Shown here: positions 8,557-15,865 of the stretch, piece after piece
Numbering within the stretch: position 1 is the first letter of the stretch
How the letters are laid out: each line of letters opens with the position of its first letter
Assembly (NCBI RefSeq): GCF_021233435.1
Contig: NZ_CP089468.1
Span: 2,108,001-2,172,000 of the forward strand
Direction: 5' to 3'
From: Halobacterium noricense
Lineage (GTDB): Archaea; Halobacteriota; Halobacteria; Halobacteriales; Halobacteriaceae
DNA: 64,000 nt
The notes under the pieces: generated by a model
Told to the model about the DNA's origin: nothing
The model's database searches: none
What the model saw: the letters and a program-made list of their open reading frames with translations, nothing else
Translations under genes and position numbers: made by a program

Positions 8557-8880
8557 GTGCCATCGAACCGCTTCGAGACGACGTTCGCCGTCGGCGAAGT
8601 CGTCGCCGCGGAACCGTTCCCGGAAGCCCGCAAACCCGAACTCGCGAAACTCGAAGTCGACCTCGGAGACGAGGTCGTCCAGTCGGCCGCCCAGACCGGC
8701 TACAACTACGACCCCGACGGCCTCGTCGGTCGGCAGGTGTTGTGTGCGACGAACCTCGGCACCGTCAACATCGCGGGCTACGAGTCGGAAGTGCTCACCG
8801 TCGGCGTCCCGGACGAAGACGGCAACCCCGTGCTCGTCGGCCCGGACGAGGACGTGCCGCCGGGCGGCGAACTCTACTAG
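8557..8880 (+). CDS. tRNA-binding (CsaA-like, OB-fold) domain protein
   Basis: A 107-residue protein made almost entirely of one tRNA-binding OB-fold, as in CsaA and the C-terminal domain of methionyl-tRNA synthetases. The conserved segments are ARKPELAKLEVDLGD, near the start, and GRQVLCATNLGTVNIAGYESEVL. The GTG at 8557 (MPSNRFETTF) is preferred, because the upstream extension would overlap the divergent glutaredoxin promoter. It probably acts as an RNA-binding chaperone-like protein. Confidence 0.85.
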   Translation: MPSNRFETTFAVGEVVAAEPFPEARKPELAKLEVDLGDEVVQSAAQTGYNYDPDGLVGRQVLCATNLGTVNIAGYESEVLTVGVPDEDGNPVLVGPDEDVPPGGELY

Positions 8881-9693
8881 TCACTGGTCGCCGGCTTCGA
8901 CGACCTCGTAGCCGACGTTGCGCTCGCGCAACGGGTCGGTGTGCTCGGAGAGCCGGTCGGTCGTCGCCACGAGCAGCACGGACAGTCCCTTGCTGGCGGC
9001 CTCCGGGACGGCCTCGGCAGTCCCGAAGCGGATGTCGGGTTCGACGCCAGCGTCCCGCACGGCGACGAGTGCTTCGACGCCCGCAGCGGCGACGCGGTCG
9101 TGTTCCGCGAGCCGGTCTTCGACGACGTCCTCGGCGAGCGCGCGACTCCCACCCTCTCGAACAGTAGGAACCGAGAGCACGGTGACCTCGCCGGGCTGGT
9201 AGTCGAGCATCCCCTCGAACTCCGCGGCACCCACGTCCTGACCGGGTTCGGCCGACGTGACCGCGACGGCTGTGGCGCTGCCGACGTCGCCGGGCGTGGC
9301 GTGCATCACGCCGTCCTGCATCGCGAGCGTGACGCGCTGGCCCTCCTGAATTTCGGCGGTTGCGATGGCGGTGTCGACCTCGACCTCCTCGATGACGTTC
9401 TCGGAGACGTACTCCACGAACGACCGGAGGTCGTCGGTCTGGGAGATGAGCCAGTCGACGCCCTCCTTGGTGACCTCGTAGCGGCCGCGGCCGTGCTTGC
9501 GCACGTGGCCGTCCTCCACGAGGTCGCCGAGGTAGTCGCTGACCGCTTGCGCGGTGACGCCGATGGCTTCCGCGATTTCGCGCTGGCTGACCGCGGGCTG
9601 GCGTTCGGCGATTTCGACGAGTATCTGGTAGCGTGTGGCGTTGCGCTTGCTCCGGAGAACCCCCAGCTCCCCGACGGTGCTCGAATCGCTCAT
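8881..9693 (-). CDS. Winged-helix transcriptional regulator, candidate B12-regulon repressor
   Basis: A 270-residue protein. A MarR-like winged helix occupies about residues 15-80 (recognition helix region at 36-55), with a basic wing KHGRGRYEVT. The larger C-terminal part has no obvious catalytic motif and may sense a ligand. ATG 9693 is preferred to the longer start at 9747 because the promoter/operator lies between them. The gene is divergent from the cbi operon, and both promoters contain the same AATTCAA-N6-TTG element. I infer that it controls cobalamin genes and its own synthesis; NikR (38413) is an alternative regulator. The ligand is unknown. Confidence 0.75.
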   Translation of the reverse strand: MSDSSTVGELGVLRSKRNATRYQILVEIAERQPAVSQREIAEAIGVTAQAVSDYLGDLVEDGHVRKHGRGRYEVTKEGVDWLISQTDDLRSFVEYVSENVIEEVEVDTAIATAEIQEGQRVTLAMQDGVMHATPGDVGSATAVAVTSAEPGQDVGAAEFEGMLDYQPGEVTVLSVPTVREGGSRALAEDVVEDRLAEHDRVAAAGVEALVAVRDAGVEPDIRFGTAEAVPEAASKGLSVLLVATTDRLSEHTDPLRERNVGYEVVEAGDQ

Positions 9694-9712
9694 TACCGCT
9701 ACCTGACGCGTC

Positions 9713-9731
9713 CCTAATTCAAGTATCTTTG
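9713..9731. promoter_or_regulatory. Candidate cob-regulon operator A (regulator promoter)
   Basis: CCTAATTCAA-GTATCT-TTG. It lies 20-38 bp upstream of the regulator start codon (9693, reverse strand), where a TATA/BRE would sit, so a bound protein should block transcription. It shares CCTAATTCAA-N6-TTG without gaps with the sites at 9795 and 20227. Confidence 0.65.
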
Positions 9732-9794
9732 TGCAAACTGCGTCCACGGTTGCGCTACTGGCCGTTTCGCCGGCCGTAACAAAAGTAAACTTTT

Positions 9795-9820
9795 CCTAAT
9801 TCAACCAAAATTGTTTTAGG
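9795..9820. promoter_or_regulatory. Candidate cob-regulon operator B (cbiT promoter)
   Basis: CCTAATTCAA-CCAAAA-TTGTTTTAGG is an imperfect dyad (8 of 10 arm positions pair). Its core ends 31 bp before the cbiT ATG, overlapping the expected promoter. A separate perfect dyad, AAAAGT-AA-ACTTTT, lies just upstream at 9781-9794. Confidence 0.7.
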
Positions 9821-9843
9821 CGCTACTGCTGTTGTGTTCGGTG

Positions 9844-10416
9844 ATGGCTCAGACCCGACTCCCCCACGACGCCAAAGCCGGACCGACCAAATCTGAGGTG
9901 CGAGCGGTCCTCCGGGCCAAGCTCGCGCTCGGCCCCGACGACCACTTCGCCGAAGTCGGCTCCTGCACGGGCGCAGTCACGGCGGACGCCGCCCGCGACG
10001 CCGGCCGCGTCACCGCCGTCGAGCGCAAGCGCGAGCGCGTCGAGACCACCGAACGGAACCTCGCGGCGAACGACCTCTCGGACGCCGTCGACGTCCGCCA
10101 CGCCGAAGCCCCCGACGGACTCCCCGAAGCCGCCGACGCGCTGTTCCTCGGCGGTAGCCGGAACTACGAGGCCGTCCTCGACTACGCCGTCGACGCGGGC
10201 GTCGACCGCGTCGTGATGAACGTCTCCCGGCTGGAGGTCGCGGGCGCTGCCACCGAGGCGTTCCGCGAGCGCGACCTCCTGGAGGAGGTCGTCCAGTTTC
10301 AGGTGAGCCACGGCTACGAGCTCGCAGGCGCGACCTCCTTCGACTCCCAGAACCCCGTCTACATGCTCGTCGGGAGCGCCAGCGACACGGCGGCAGACGC
10401 GGAGGGCGACCGATGA
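9844..10416 (+). CDS. cbiT: Cobalt-precorrin-7 (C15)-methyltransferase / decarboxylase CbiT
   Basis: A 190-residue class I AdoMet methyltransferase that methylates C15 and decarboxylates the ring-C acetate in corrin synthesis, completing the step begun by CbiE. The AdoMet-binding motif EVGSCTGAVT is at residues 37-46, and GGSRN (about residue 105) is typical of CbiT. ATG 9844 is chosen over upstream in-frame codons that run into the promoter. First gene of the ten-gene corrin operon; its stop overlaps cbiL (ATGA). Confidence 0.93.
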   Translation: MAQTRLPHDAKAGPTKSEVRAVLRAKLALGPDDHFAEVGSCTGAVTADAARDAGRVTAVERKRERVETTERNLAANDLSDAVDVRHAEAPDGLPEAADALFLGGSRNYEAVLDYAVDAGVDRVVMNVSRLEVAGAATEAFRERDLLEEVVQFQVSHGYELAGATSFDSQNPVYMLVGSASDTAADAEGDR

Positions 10417-11141
10417 CCCTCTACGGCGTCGGCCTCGGCCCCGGCGAAGCCGACCTCGTGACCGTGCGCGGGAAGCGCGTGCTCGAAACCGCGGATGTCG
10501 TCTACTCACCCGGCCGGCTCTCGCGGACGGTCGCCACTGAACACGTCCCCGAGTCGCGCATCGGCGACCTCGACTTCCCGATGACGCGGGACCCACAGGA
10601 ACTCCGCGACGCGTGGCGGGACGCCGCCGCAGAGGTCGCGCCCTGCGCCCGCGACGGGAACGCCGCGTTCGTGACGCTCGGCGACCCGAACGTCTACTCG
10701 ACGTTCGGCCACCTCCGCCGCACGCTCGACGCCTTCCACCCCGACGTGGACGTGGACGTCGTCCCGGGCGTCAGCGCGGTCACCGCGTTCGCCACCGCGC
10801 TCGGCATCGAAATCGACGCGGGCGCGGGGCTCGCGCTCCGCGAGGCCGCGCAGGGAAAATCCCCGACTGGCCCGGATCGGATGGTCCTGTTCAAGGTCAC
10901 GGACGCGCCCGCGACCCACGACGGCCTCGTGGACGCTGGCTACGACGTCACGTACGGCCGCCGGCTGTTCATGGAGCAGGGCGACGAGCGCGTGACGAGC
11001 GACCCCACCGAACTCGACGAGCGGGACTACTACACGCTCGCGTACGCCGAACGCGCGGACTTACAGAAGGACCGCCCGACGGCCTTCGAGGACGTTCGCG
11101 ACGGCGCGGACGGTCCTAATGGAGTGGTCGGTGGTGACTGA
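10413..11141 (+). CDS. cbiL: Cobalt-factor II / precorrin-2 C20-methyltransferase
   Basis: A 242-residue tetrapyrrole (corrin/porphyrin) methylase. The N-terminal GVGLGPGEADLVT is the class III AdoMet-binding loop. TLGDPNVYSTF and VVPGVSAVTAFA are the conserved central motifs. CbiL methylates C20 of (cobalt-)precorrin-2. It overlaps cbiT upstream and cbiF downstream, indicating translational coupling within the operon. Confidence 0.93.
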   Translation: MTLYGVGLGPGEADLVTVRGKRVLETADVVYSPGRLSRTVATEHVPESRIGDLDFPMTRDPQELRDAWRDAAAEVAPCARDGNAAFVTLGDPNVYSTFGHLRRTLDAFHPDVDVDVVPGVSAVTAFATALGIEIDAGAGLALREAAQGKSPTGPDRMVLFKVTDAPATHDGLVDAGYDVTYGRRLFMEQGDERVTSDPTELDERDYYTLAYAERADLQKDRPTAFEDVRDGADGPNGVVGGD

Positions 11142-12009
11142 CGCGACCGACCCGCAGGCTGCCATCGACGCCGCCAGCGAGCAGCGCGAACGCGGCCGCG
11201 ACCCCCGCGTCTACGAGCACACCGCCGGCGACGTGCAAGAGGGCATCCCGTTCATCGGCGCCGGCCCCGGCGACCCCGGCCTGCTCACGGTGACCGGGAA
11301 GGAGCTCGTCGAGGACGCGGACCTCGTCGTGCACGCCGGCTCGCTCGTGAACAGCGAACTCCTGGACGAGTACTGCGCCGACGCCGAGACCGTCTCCTCC
11401 GTGGGGAAGGACCTCGAAGAGCTGATTCCGCTGATGCGGGACGCCCACGAGGACGGCCGGACCGCCGTCCGCCTGCACAGCGGCGACCCCGCCATCTACG
11501 GCGCGGCCTTAGAGCAGATGGACGCCCTCGAACAGGAAGGCGTCCCGACCTACATCGTCCCCGGCGTCACGTCGGCGTTCGCCGCATCGGCGACGCTGCG
11601 CACGCAACTCACGCTGAACGGCACCGCGAACCACGTCGCGTTCACGCGCCCGCAGGGCCGCACGCTCGACCCCGAGGACGACCACGTCTCCGAGTTCGTC
11701 GAGATGGGCGACGTGACGACCTGCATCTACCTCGGCACCCACGCCATCCCGGACGTGATGGACCGGCTCCGCGACGACGGTCACGACCCCGACACCCCCG
11801 TCACTGTCGTCTACCACGCGTCGTGGCCGGACGAAGACGTCATCGAGGGTACCGTCGAAACCATCGGCGAGAAGGTCGAGAATGCTGGCTACCGTGCGTC
11901 CGCGCTCGTCGTCATCGGCGACGCTGGCGCGGGCGCGAACTACGACCGCTCGTACCTCTACGGCGACTGGGCGAACCGCAGCGGCAGCGAGAGCGAGGCG
12001 GACGACTAA
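11134..12009 (+). CDS. cbiF: Cobalt-precorrin-4 C11-methyltransferase
   Basis: A tetrapyrrole methylase of about 291 residues with IGAGPGDPGLLTV (AdoMet loop), LHSGDPAIYGA and VPGVTSAFAASA. The motif combination and PQGRT (about residue 188) identify CbiF/CobM, which methylates C11. An ATG at 11119 and a GTG at 11131 are also in frame; GTG 11134 is preferred because it gives the usual short GTGACTGA overlap with the cbiL stop. The N-terminal extension of about 35 residues is hydrophilic, as in other haloarchaeal members. Confidence 0.92.
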   Translation: MTDATDPQAAIDAASEQRERGRDPRVYEHTAGDVQEGIPFIGAGPGDPGLLTVTGKELVEDADLVVHAGSLVNSELLDEYCADAETVSSVGKDLEELIPLMRDAHEDGRTAVRLHSGDPAIYGAALEQMDALEQEGVPTYIVPGVTSAFAASATLRTQLTLNGTANHVAFTRPQGRTLDPEDDHVSEFVEMGDVTTCIYLGTHAIPDVMDRLRDDGHDPDTPVTVVYHASWPDEDVIEGTVETIGEKVENAGYRASALVVIGDAGAGANYDRSYLYGDWANRSGSESEADD

Positions 12010-12011
12010 CC

Positions 12012-12986
12012 ATGAGCACCGACAGCAACGACAGCGACGGTTCTGGAGCGCACTGTTCGACGCCCGACTCCGACGGCGAGGTCGCCGAAGACATCGCCAT
12101 CGTGGCGTTCGAGCGGAAGATGAGCACTGCGGAGGAAATCGTGGCGGGCATCGGCGACCGCTACGACTCCATCGAGATTCTGGAGTACCACGGCGACGTG
12201 TTCGCCGAGCACTGGGGCGAGTACGACTGCTTCGTCGGCCTGATGGCCTCCGGCATCGCGATGCGCAAGACCGCGGGGCTGCTCGACGACAAGTGGGACG
12301 ACCCAGCGGTCGTCGTGGTCGACGAGGAACTGACGTGGGCGATTCCCCTCACGGGCGGCCACCACGGCGCGAACCAGGTCGCCGACGACCTCGCGTCGAT
12401 GGGCGCGGTGCCGGCCGTGACCACGGCCAGCGAGGCCGCGGGCAAGCAGGGCGTCGAGGAGCGCGCGCGAGCCCTCGACGCGCACGTCGTCAACGGCGAC
12501 TCCACAGTCGCGACGAACCTCGCGGTCCTCGACGAGAATCTCGGCCCAGTCGCGCGCCTCGACGGCCCCGCGGCCGTGCTCGCTGACGACGACGTCACCG
12601 TCCTCAAGCGCAACAGTAATGACGGCGTCGTCCTCGGGACAGGCAGCGTCTCCGGCGCGAAGAAACAGCAGTTCCTCGACGCGTGGGCGGCCAGCCTCGA
12701 ACCCACGGACTACGACCTCGACGACGTGGAGTTCGTCGCCACGGGCATTCGAAAAGCGGACGAAGACGGACTGCTCGCCGCCGCGGAGGAACTCGACGTG
12801 GGCGTCGTTTCCTTCGAGAAGGAGACCCTCGAAGACCACGAGGGTCCGACGCCCTCCCGGTCGAAGGAACTCATCGGCTGGCCCGGCATCGCAGAGGCGT
12901 CCGCAATCGCGGGCGGCCGCGACCACGACCTGCTCGTCGAGAAGGAGCGCTACGACGAGGCGGTAACGGTGGCGGTCGGCAAATGA
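12012..12986 (+). CDS. cbiG: Cobalt-precorrin-5A hydrolase CbiG
   Basis: A 324-residue protein that opens the delta-lactone ring of cobalt-precorrin-5A and releases acetaldehyde in the oxygen-independent pathway. GLMASGIAMRK and PLTGGHHGANQVADDLA mark the N-terminal/core domain. The C-terminal CbiG domain has FVATGIRKADEDGLLAA and ATG-type corrin-binding segments. An acidic/serine-rich head of about 25 residues precedes the domain. Its presence shows that ring contraction follows the anaerobic-type chemistry. Confidence 0.93.
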   Translation: MSTDSNDSDGSGAHCSTPDSDGEVAEDIAIVAFERKMSTAEEIVAGIGDRYDSIEILEYHGDVFAEHWGEYDCFVGLMASGIAMRKTAGLLDDKWDDPAVVVVDEELTWAIPLTGGHHGANQVADDLASMGAVPAVTTASEAAGKQGVEERARALDAHVVNGDSTVATNLAVLDENLGPVARLDGPAAVLADDDVTVLKRNSNDGVVLGTGSVSGAKKQQFLDAWAASLEPTDYDLDDVEFVATGIRKADEDGLLAAAEELDVGVVSFEKETLEDHEGPTPSRSKELIGWPGIAEASAIAGGRDHDLLVEKERYDEAVTVAVGK

Positions 12987-13939
12987 GCGGCGAGGCCGAG
13001 CGCAACGAGGCCGCGGAATCAGCGAGTAGCGAGGGACAGGGTCCCTCGGACCGTTCGAGCGGGCGGAGCCCGCGAGAAGACGGGGAGGAACGACCCGCGA
13101 GCAGCGACGCCGCCACTGCTACCGACACCAGCGACTACGGCACGCTGTACGTCGTCGGCATCGGCCCCGGCCTCCCCGGCGGGATGACTCAGCGCGCGAA
13201 GGACGTGGTTCGGACGGCGGACTGCGTGGTCGCGTCGAACCTCTACCAGGAGTTCCTGCGGCGCGACGGCACGCTCCCGCCAGAGGACGCCGGCGAGCGT
13301 CCCGAGCAGGAAATCGTGCGTTCGACGATGGGGCGGCAGGTCGAACTCGCGCGCGAGGCGTTCGAGCGCGTCCGCGACGGCGAGGACGTCGCGCACGTCT
13401 CCGGCGGCGACCCGAACGTCTACGGGAAGTCAGATTTGGTCTACCTGATGGCCGAGGAGGACGAAGCATACGACGTCCCTATCGAAATCGTGCCGGGCGT
13501 GACGGCGGCGCTGGGCGGCGCGGCGAACCTCGGCGCGCCGCTGTCGAACGACTTCTGCACCATCTCCCTCTCGGAGAAGTGGCGCGGCTGGGAGGAAATC
13601 GAGGAGAAACTCCGCGCGGCCGCCATCAGCGGGTTCGTCGTCGTTCTCTACAACTGCTGGCGGGATTACGAGCGCGCCGTCCAGGTACTCCGCGAGGAGC
13701 GCGCGGACGACGTGCCCGTCGCCATCATCAACGACGCGGGGCGGGGCGACGCCGGCCGGAACACCGAGGGCGAGACGCACACCGTGACGACGCTCGGGGA
13801 GGTCGCCGACCACGACGAGAAGGTCGGCGGCATGGGCACCTCGGTTCTCGTCGGGAACCACGAGACGGAGGTATGGACCAACGACCACCGCGAACACCTC
13901 GTCACCCCGCGCGGCGGGCGTGACGTCGAGGACTTCTGA
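12983..13939 (+). CDS. cbiH: Cobalt-precorrin-3 C17-methyltransferase, first paralogue
   Basis: A 318-residue tetrapyrrole methylase with GIGPGLPGGMT, VSGGDPNVYGKSD, IVPGVTAALGGAANLGAPL and IINDAGR, which identify CbiH/CobJ, the ring-contraction methylase (C17). The first 50 or so residues are a hydrophilic extension. It is partly encoded by two perfect triloop hairpins (13031-13047 and 13059-13073), which look like repeat insertions that kept the frame. It is followed at once by a second CbiH-like gene (TGATG overlap). Confidence 0.92.
   Translation: MSGEAERNEAAESASSEGQGPSDRSSGRSPREDGEERPASSDAATATDTSDYGTLYVVGIGPGLPGGMTQRAKDVVRTADCVVASNLYQEFLRRDGTLPPEDAGERPEQEIVRSTMGRQVELAREAFERVRDGEDVAHVSGGDPNVYGKSDLVYLMAEEDEAYDVPIEIVPGVTAALGGAANLGAPLSNDFCTISLSEKWRGWEEIEEKLRAAAISGFVVVLYNCWRDYERAVQVLREERADDVPVAIINDAGRGDAGRNTEGETHTVTTLGEVADHDEKVGGMGTSVLVGNHETEVWTNDHREHLVTPRGGRDVEDF
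13031..13073. repeat. Two triloop hairpins inside cbiH1
   Basis: GAGGGAC-agg-GTCCCTC (13031-13047) and GCGGGC-gga-GCCCGC (13059-13073) are perfect stems with 3-nt loops in the poorly conserved N-terminal extension of cbiH1. The same style of hairpin recurs in cobN and in intergenic clusters of this window. Confidence 0.7.
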
Positions 13940-14895
13940 TGAGCACTGACGACACCACCACCGAGACCGACGCATCGACTTCCAACTGTGGCGCGAGCAC
14001 GACGGAGACGTCCAGCGAGTCGAAGTGCGGCGCGTCCAGCAGCACCGACTCGTCCTCGTCGTGTGGCGCGTCCGAGAGCACCGAGGAGAAGGTCGGCTCG
14101 ACTGTCGACGACTTCGACGCCGACCCCGGCAAACTCACCGCAGTGGGCCTCGGCCCCGGTCAGCCCGAGGGGATGACCGAGCGCGCGAAGGCCGCGCTCG
14201 GGGACGCCGAGCACATCGTCGGGTACACGACGTACATCGACCTCGTCCCGGACGACATCACCGACGACGCGGAGGCCATCTACGACACGCCGATGTGCGG
14301 CGAAGTCTCCCGCACGGAGGAGGCCATCGACCGCGCGCTCGCGGGCAACGACGTCGCCATCGTCGGGAGCGGCGACCCGAACGTCTACGCGCTGGCGGGG
14401 CTGGCACTCGAAATCGTGGAGTCGAAGGGCGCGACCGCGTCGACGCTGGACTTCGAGGTCGTACCGGGCGTCCCCGCGGCGCAGTCCTGTGGGGCGCGGC
14501 TCGGCGCACCCCTCGTGAACGACTCCGTGAGCGTCTCGCTGTCCGACCACCTGACACCGATGCCGGAAATCGAGTCGCGGCTGCACGCCGTCGCCGGCGA
14601 GAAGTTCACCATCTCCATCTACAACCCGTGGAGCCGCAAGCGCCGCGAGAACTTCCAGAAGGCCTGCGAGATTCTGCTCGCGCACCGCGACGCGGACACT
14701 CCCGTGGGTATCGTCCACGGAGCGGGCCGCGAGGACGAGGAAGTCGAACTCACGACGCTGGGCGAGCTGGAGTCGTACGGAGAGACCGACCTCGTGGACA
14801 TGACCACGACCGTCGTCGTCGGCAACGAGGACACGTACGTCTTCGACGACCGGATGGTCACCCCGCGCGGCTACGAGACGAAGTACGACTACTGA
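13939..14895 (+). CDS. cbiH: Cobalt-precorrin-3 C17-methyltransferase paralogue with CGAS-repeat N-terminus
   Basis: A 318-residue second CbiH/CobJ-type methylase with VGLGPGQPEGMTERA, VGSGDPNVYALAG, VVPGVPAAQSCGARLGAPL and IYNPWSRKR. Haloarchaea often carry two adjacent CbiH genes. The unusual part is the first 50 residues, a Ser/Thr/Glu-rich tail with three regularly spaced Cys-Gly-Ala-Ser motifs. A free cysteine array like this could bind cobalt or an Fe-S cluster or dock a partner; this is inference. Which paralogue does the C17 step is unknown. Confidence 0.88.
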   Translation: MSTDDTTTETDASTSNCGASTTETSSESKCGASSSTDSSSSCGASESTEEKVGSTVDDFDADPGKLTAVGLGPGQPEGMTERAKAALGDAEHIVGYTTYIDLVPDDITDDAEAIYDTPMCGEVSRTEEAIDRALAGNDVAIVGSGDPNVYALAGLALEIVESKGATASTLDFEVVPGVPAAQSCGARLGAPLVNDSVSVSLSDHLTPMPEIESRLHAVAGEKFTISIYNPWSRKRRENFQKACEILLAHRDADTPVGIVHGAGREDEEVELTTLGELESYGETDLVDMTTTVVVGNEDTYVFDDRMVTPRGYETKYDY

Positions 14896-15170
14896 TGTAC
14901 CGAGTGACAATCGACCGCGACGCCTGCGACGGCGTGTTCGCGTGCCTGACGCGGGACCCGCGGTTCGTCGAGGACGCCGACGGCATCGCCACGCTTGACC
15001 CTGACGCGGACCCCGCGCCGCCCGACGACAGCGACGACGGCACCATCGAGCGAGACGACGACACAGTAGTCGGAACGTTCGACGACGAGCGCGTCGCCGA
15101 CGCGGAGGACGCCGCGGCGGCGTGCCCGTTCGACGCCATCACCGTCGAAGACGTGGAGGGCGAGCCGTGA
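14895..15170 (+). CDS. Ferredoxin-like protein of the cobalamin operon
   Basis: A 91-residue small ferredoxin. The N-terminal MYRVTIDRDACDGVFAC and the C-terminal AAAACPFDAITVE are the two halves of a bacterial-type single-cluster ferredoxin. They are separated by an Asp-rich halophilic insert of about 45 residues. Only three cluster cysteines are obvious (about residues 11, 16 and 76), so a [3Fe-4S] cluster or an Asp-ligated [4Fe-4S] cluster is likely. Its place inside the operon suggests electron supply to a corrin reduction step such as the missing precorrin-6A reductase. Confidence 0.85.
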   Translation: MYRVTIDRDACDGVFACLTRDPRFVEDADGIATLDPDADPAPPDDSDDGTIERDDDTVVGTFDDERVADAEDAAAACPFDAITVEDVEGEP

Positions 15171-15865
15171 GTACCGACGAGTCCGACGTGGCCGTGCCGG
15201 CGTCCGCGCTCGCCGCGCACCCCGAGACCGCGTACTTCTGGGGGTACGTCGCGGGCGCGGGCGAACTCGGCGACGCCTGCGTGACCGTCGAGACGAGTGA
15301 CGAGGCCGTCGCCGACAAGCTCGCGGCAATCGCGGGCGGCGAGCGCACCGGCCATCGCGTGGACGAACGCGAGTACGCCCACGACACGTCGATTACGCGC
15401 CGCGAGGACGAGTACACGGTGCAGGTGTTCGGCGGGCTCGCGGCCCGCGCGGCCGCCGCGTTCGGCCTGCCCATCTCGGGCGACGCGGGCGGCTACCGGC
15501 TGGACGCGCTCGCCGACCACGACCGCCAGCTCCTCCGCGGGCTCGTGGAAGCCTGCGGCACGGTCTGCTTCAAGTCCTCGTCGGGCACCGTGGGACTCTC
15601 GTTCGTCCACGACGACCGCGCGCTCCTCGACACCGTTCAGTCGCTCCTCGACGACGCGCCCGTGGACGCGCCGTACGGCGAAGTGGCCGACGCCTCCTCG
15701 GGCTACTACTTCAGCGTCGAGGACGACGCCGTCCCCGAACTCGGCGCGTGGCTGTACGAGGGCAGCGAGGCGTCTGGGCTGTTCGCGCCGTCGCGCTGCC
15801 GGAAGCTCCGGCGGAGCCTCGAACAGGCCGAGAACGTCGACGTCTCGCTGGAGGTGGGGCCGTGA
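15167..15865 (+). CDS. LAGLIDADG-fold protein lacking catalytic acids, in cobalamin operon
   Basis: A 232-residue protein with two internally similar halves. Each begins with a degenerate LAGLIDADG helix, FWGYVAGAG (residues 24-32) and LRGLVEACG (123-131), followed by beta-rich segments. The second half ends with a WLYEGSEASGLF...RKL-type tail, like LAGLIDADG endonucleases. The catalytic eighth position is Ala31 and Cys130 instead of Asp, so nuclease activity is unlikely. It starts at a GTG overlapping the ferredoxin stop and ends overlapping cbiX1. The fold is inferred by eye from motifs; its role in B12 synthesis is unknown. Confidence 0.75.
   Translation: MSTDESDVAVPASALAAHPETAYFWGYVAGAGELGDACVTVETSDEAVADKLAAIAGGERTGHRVDEREYAHDTSITRREDEYTVQVFGGLAARAAAAFGLPISGDAGGYRLDALADHDRQLLRGLVEACGTVCFKSSSGTVGLSFVHDDRALLDTVQSLLDDAPVDAPYGEVADASSGYYFSVEDDAVPELGAWLYEGSEASGLFAPSRCRKLRRSLEQAENVDVSLEVGP

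Noticed and set aside
9780-9843. Cobalamin riboswitch upstream of cbiT
   Set aside because: The leader is too short and AT-rich for a B12 box fold; start-proximal promoter signals suggest a leaderless mRNA.
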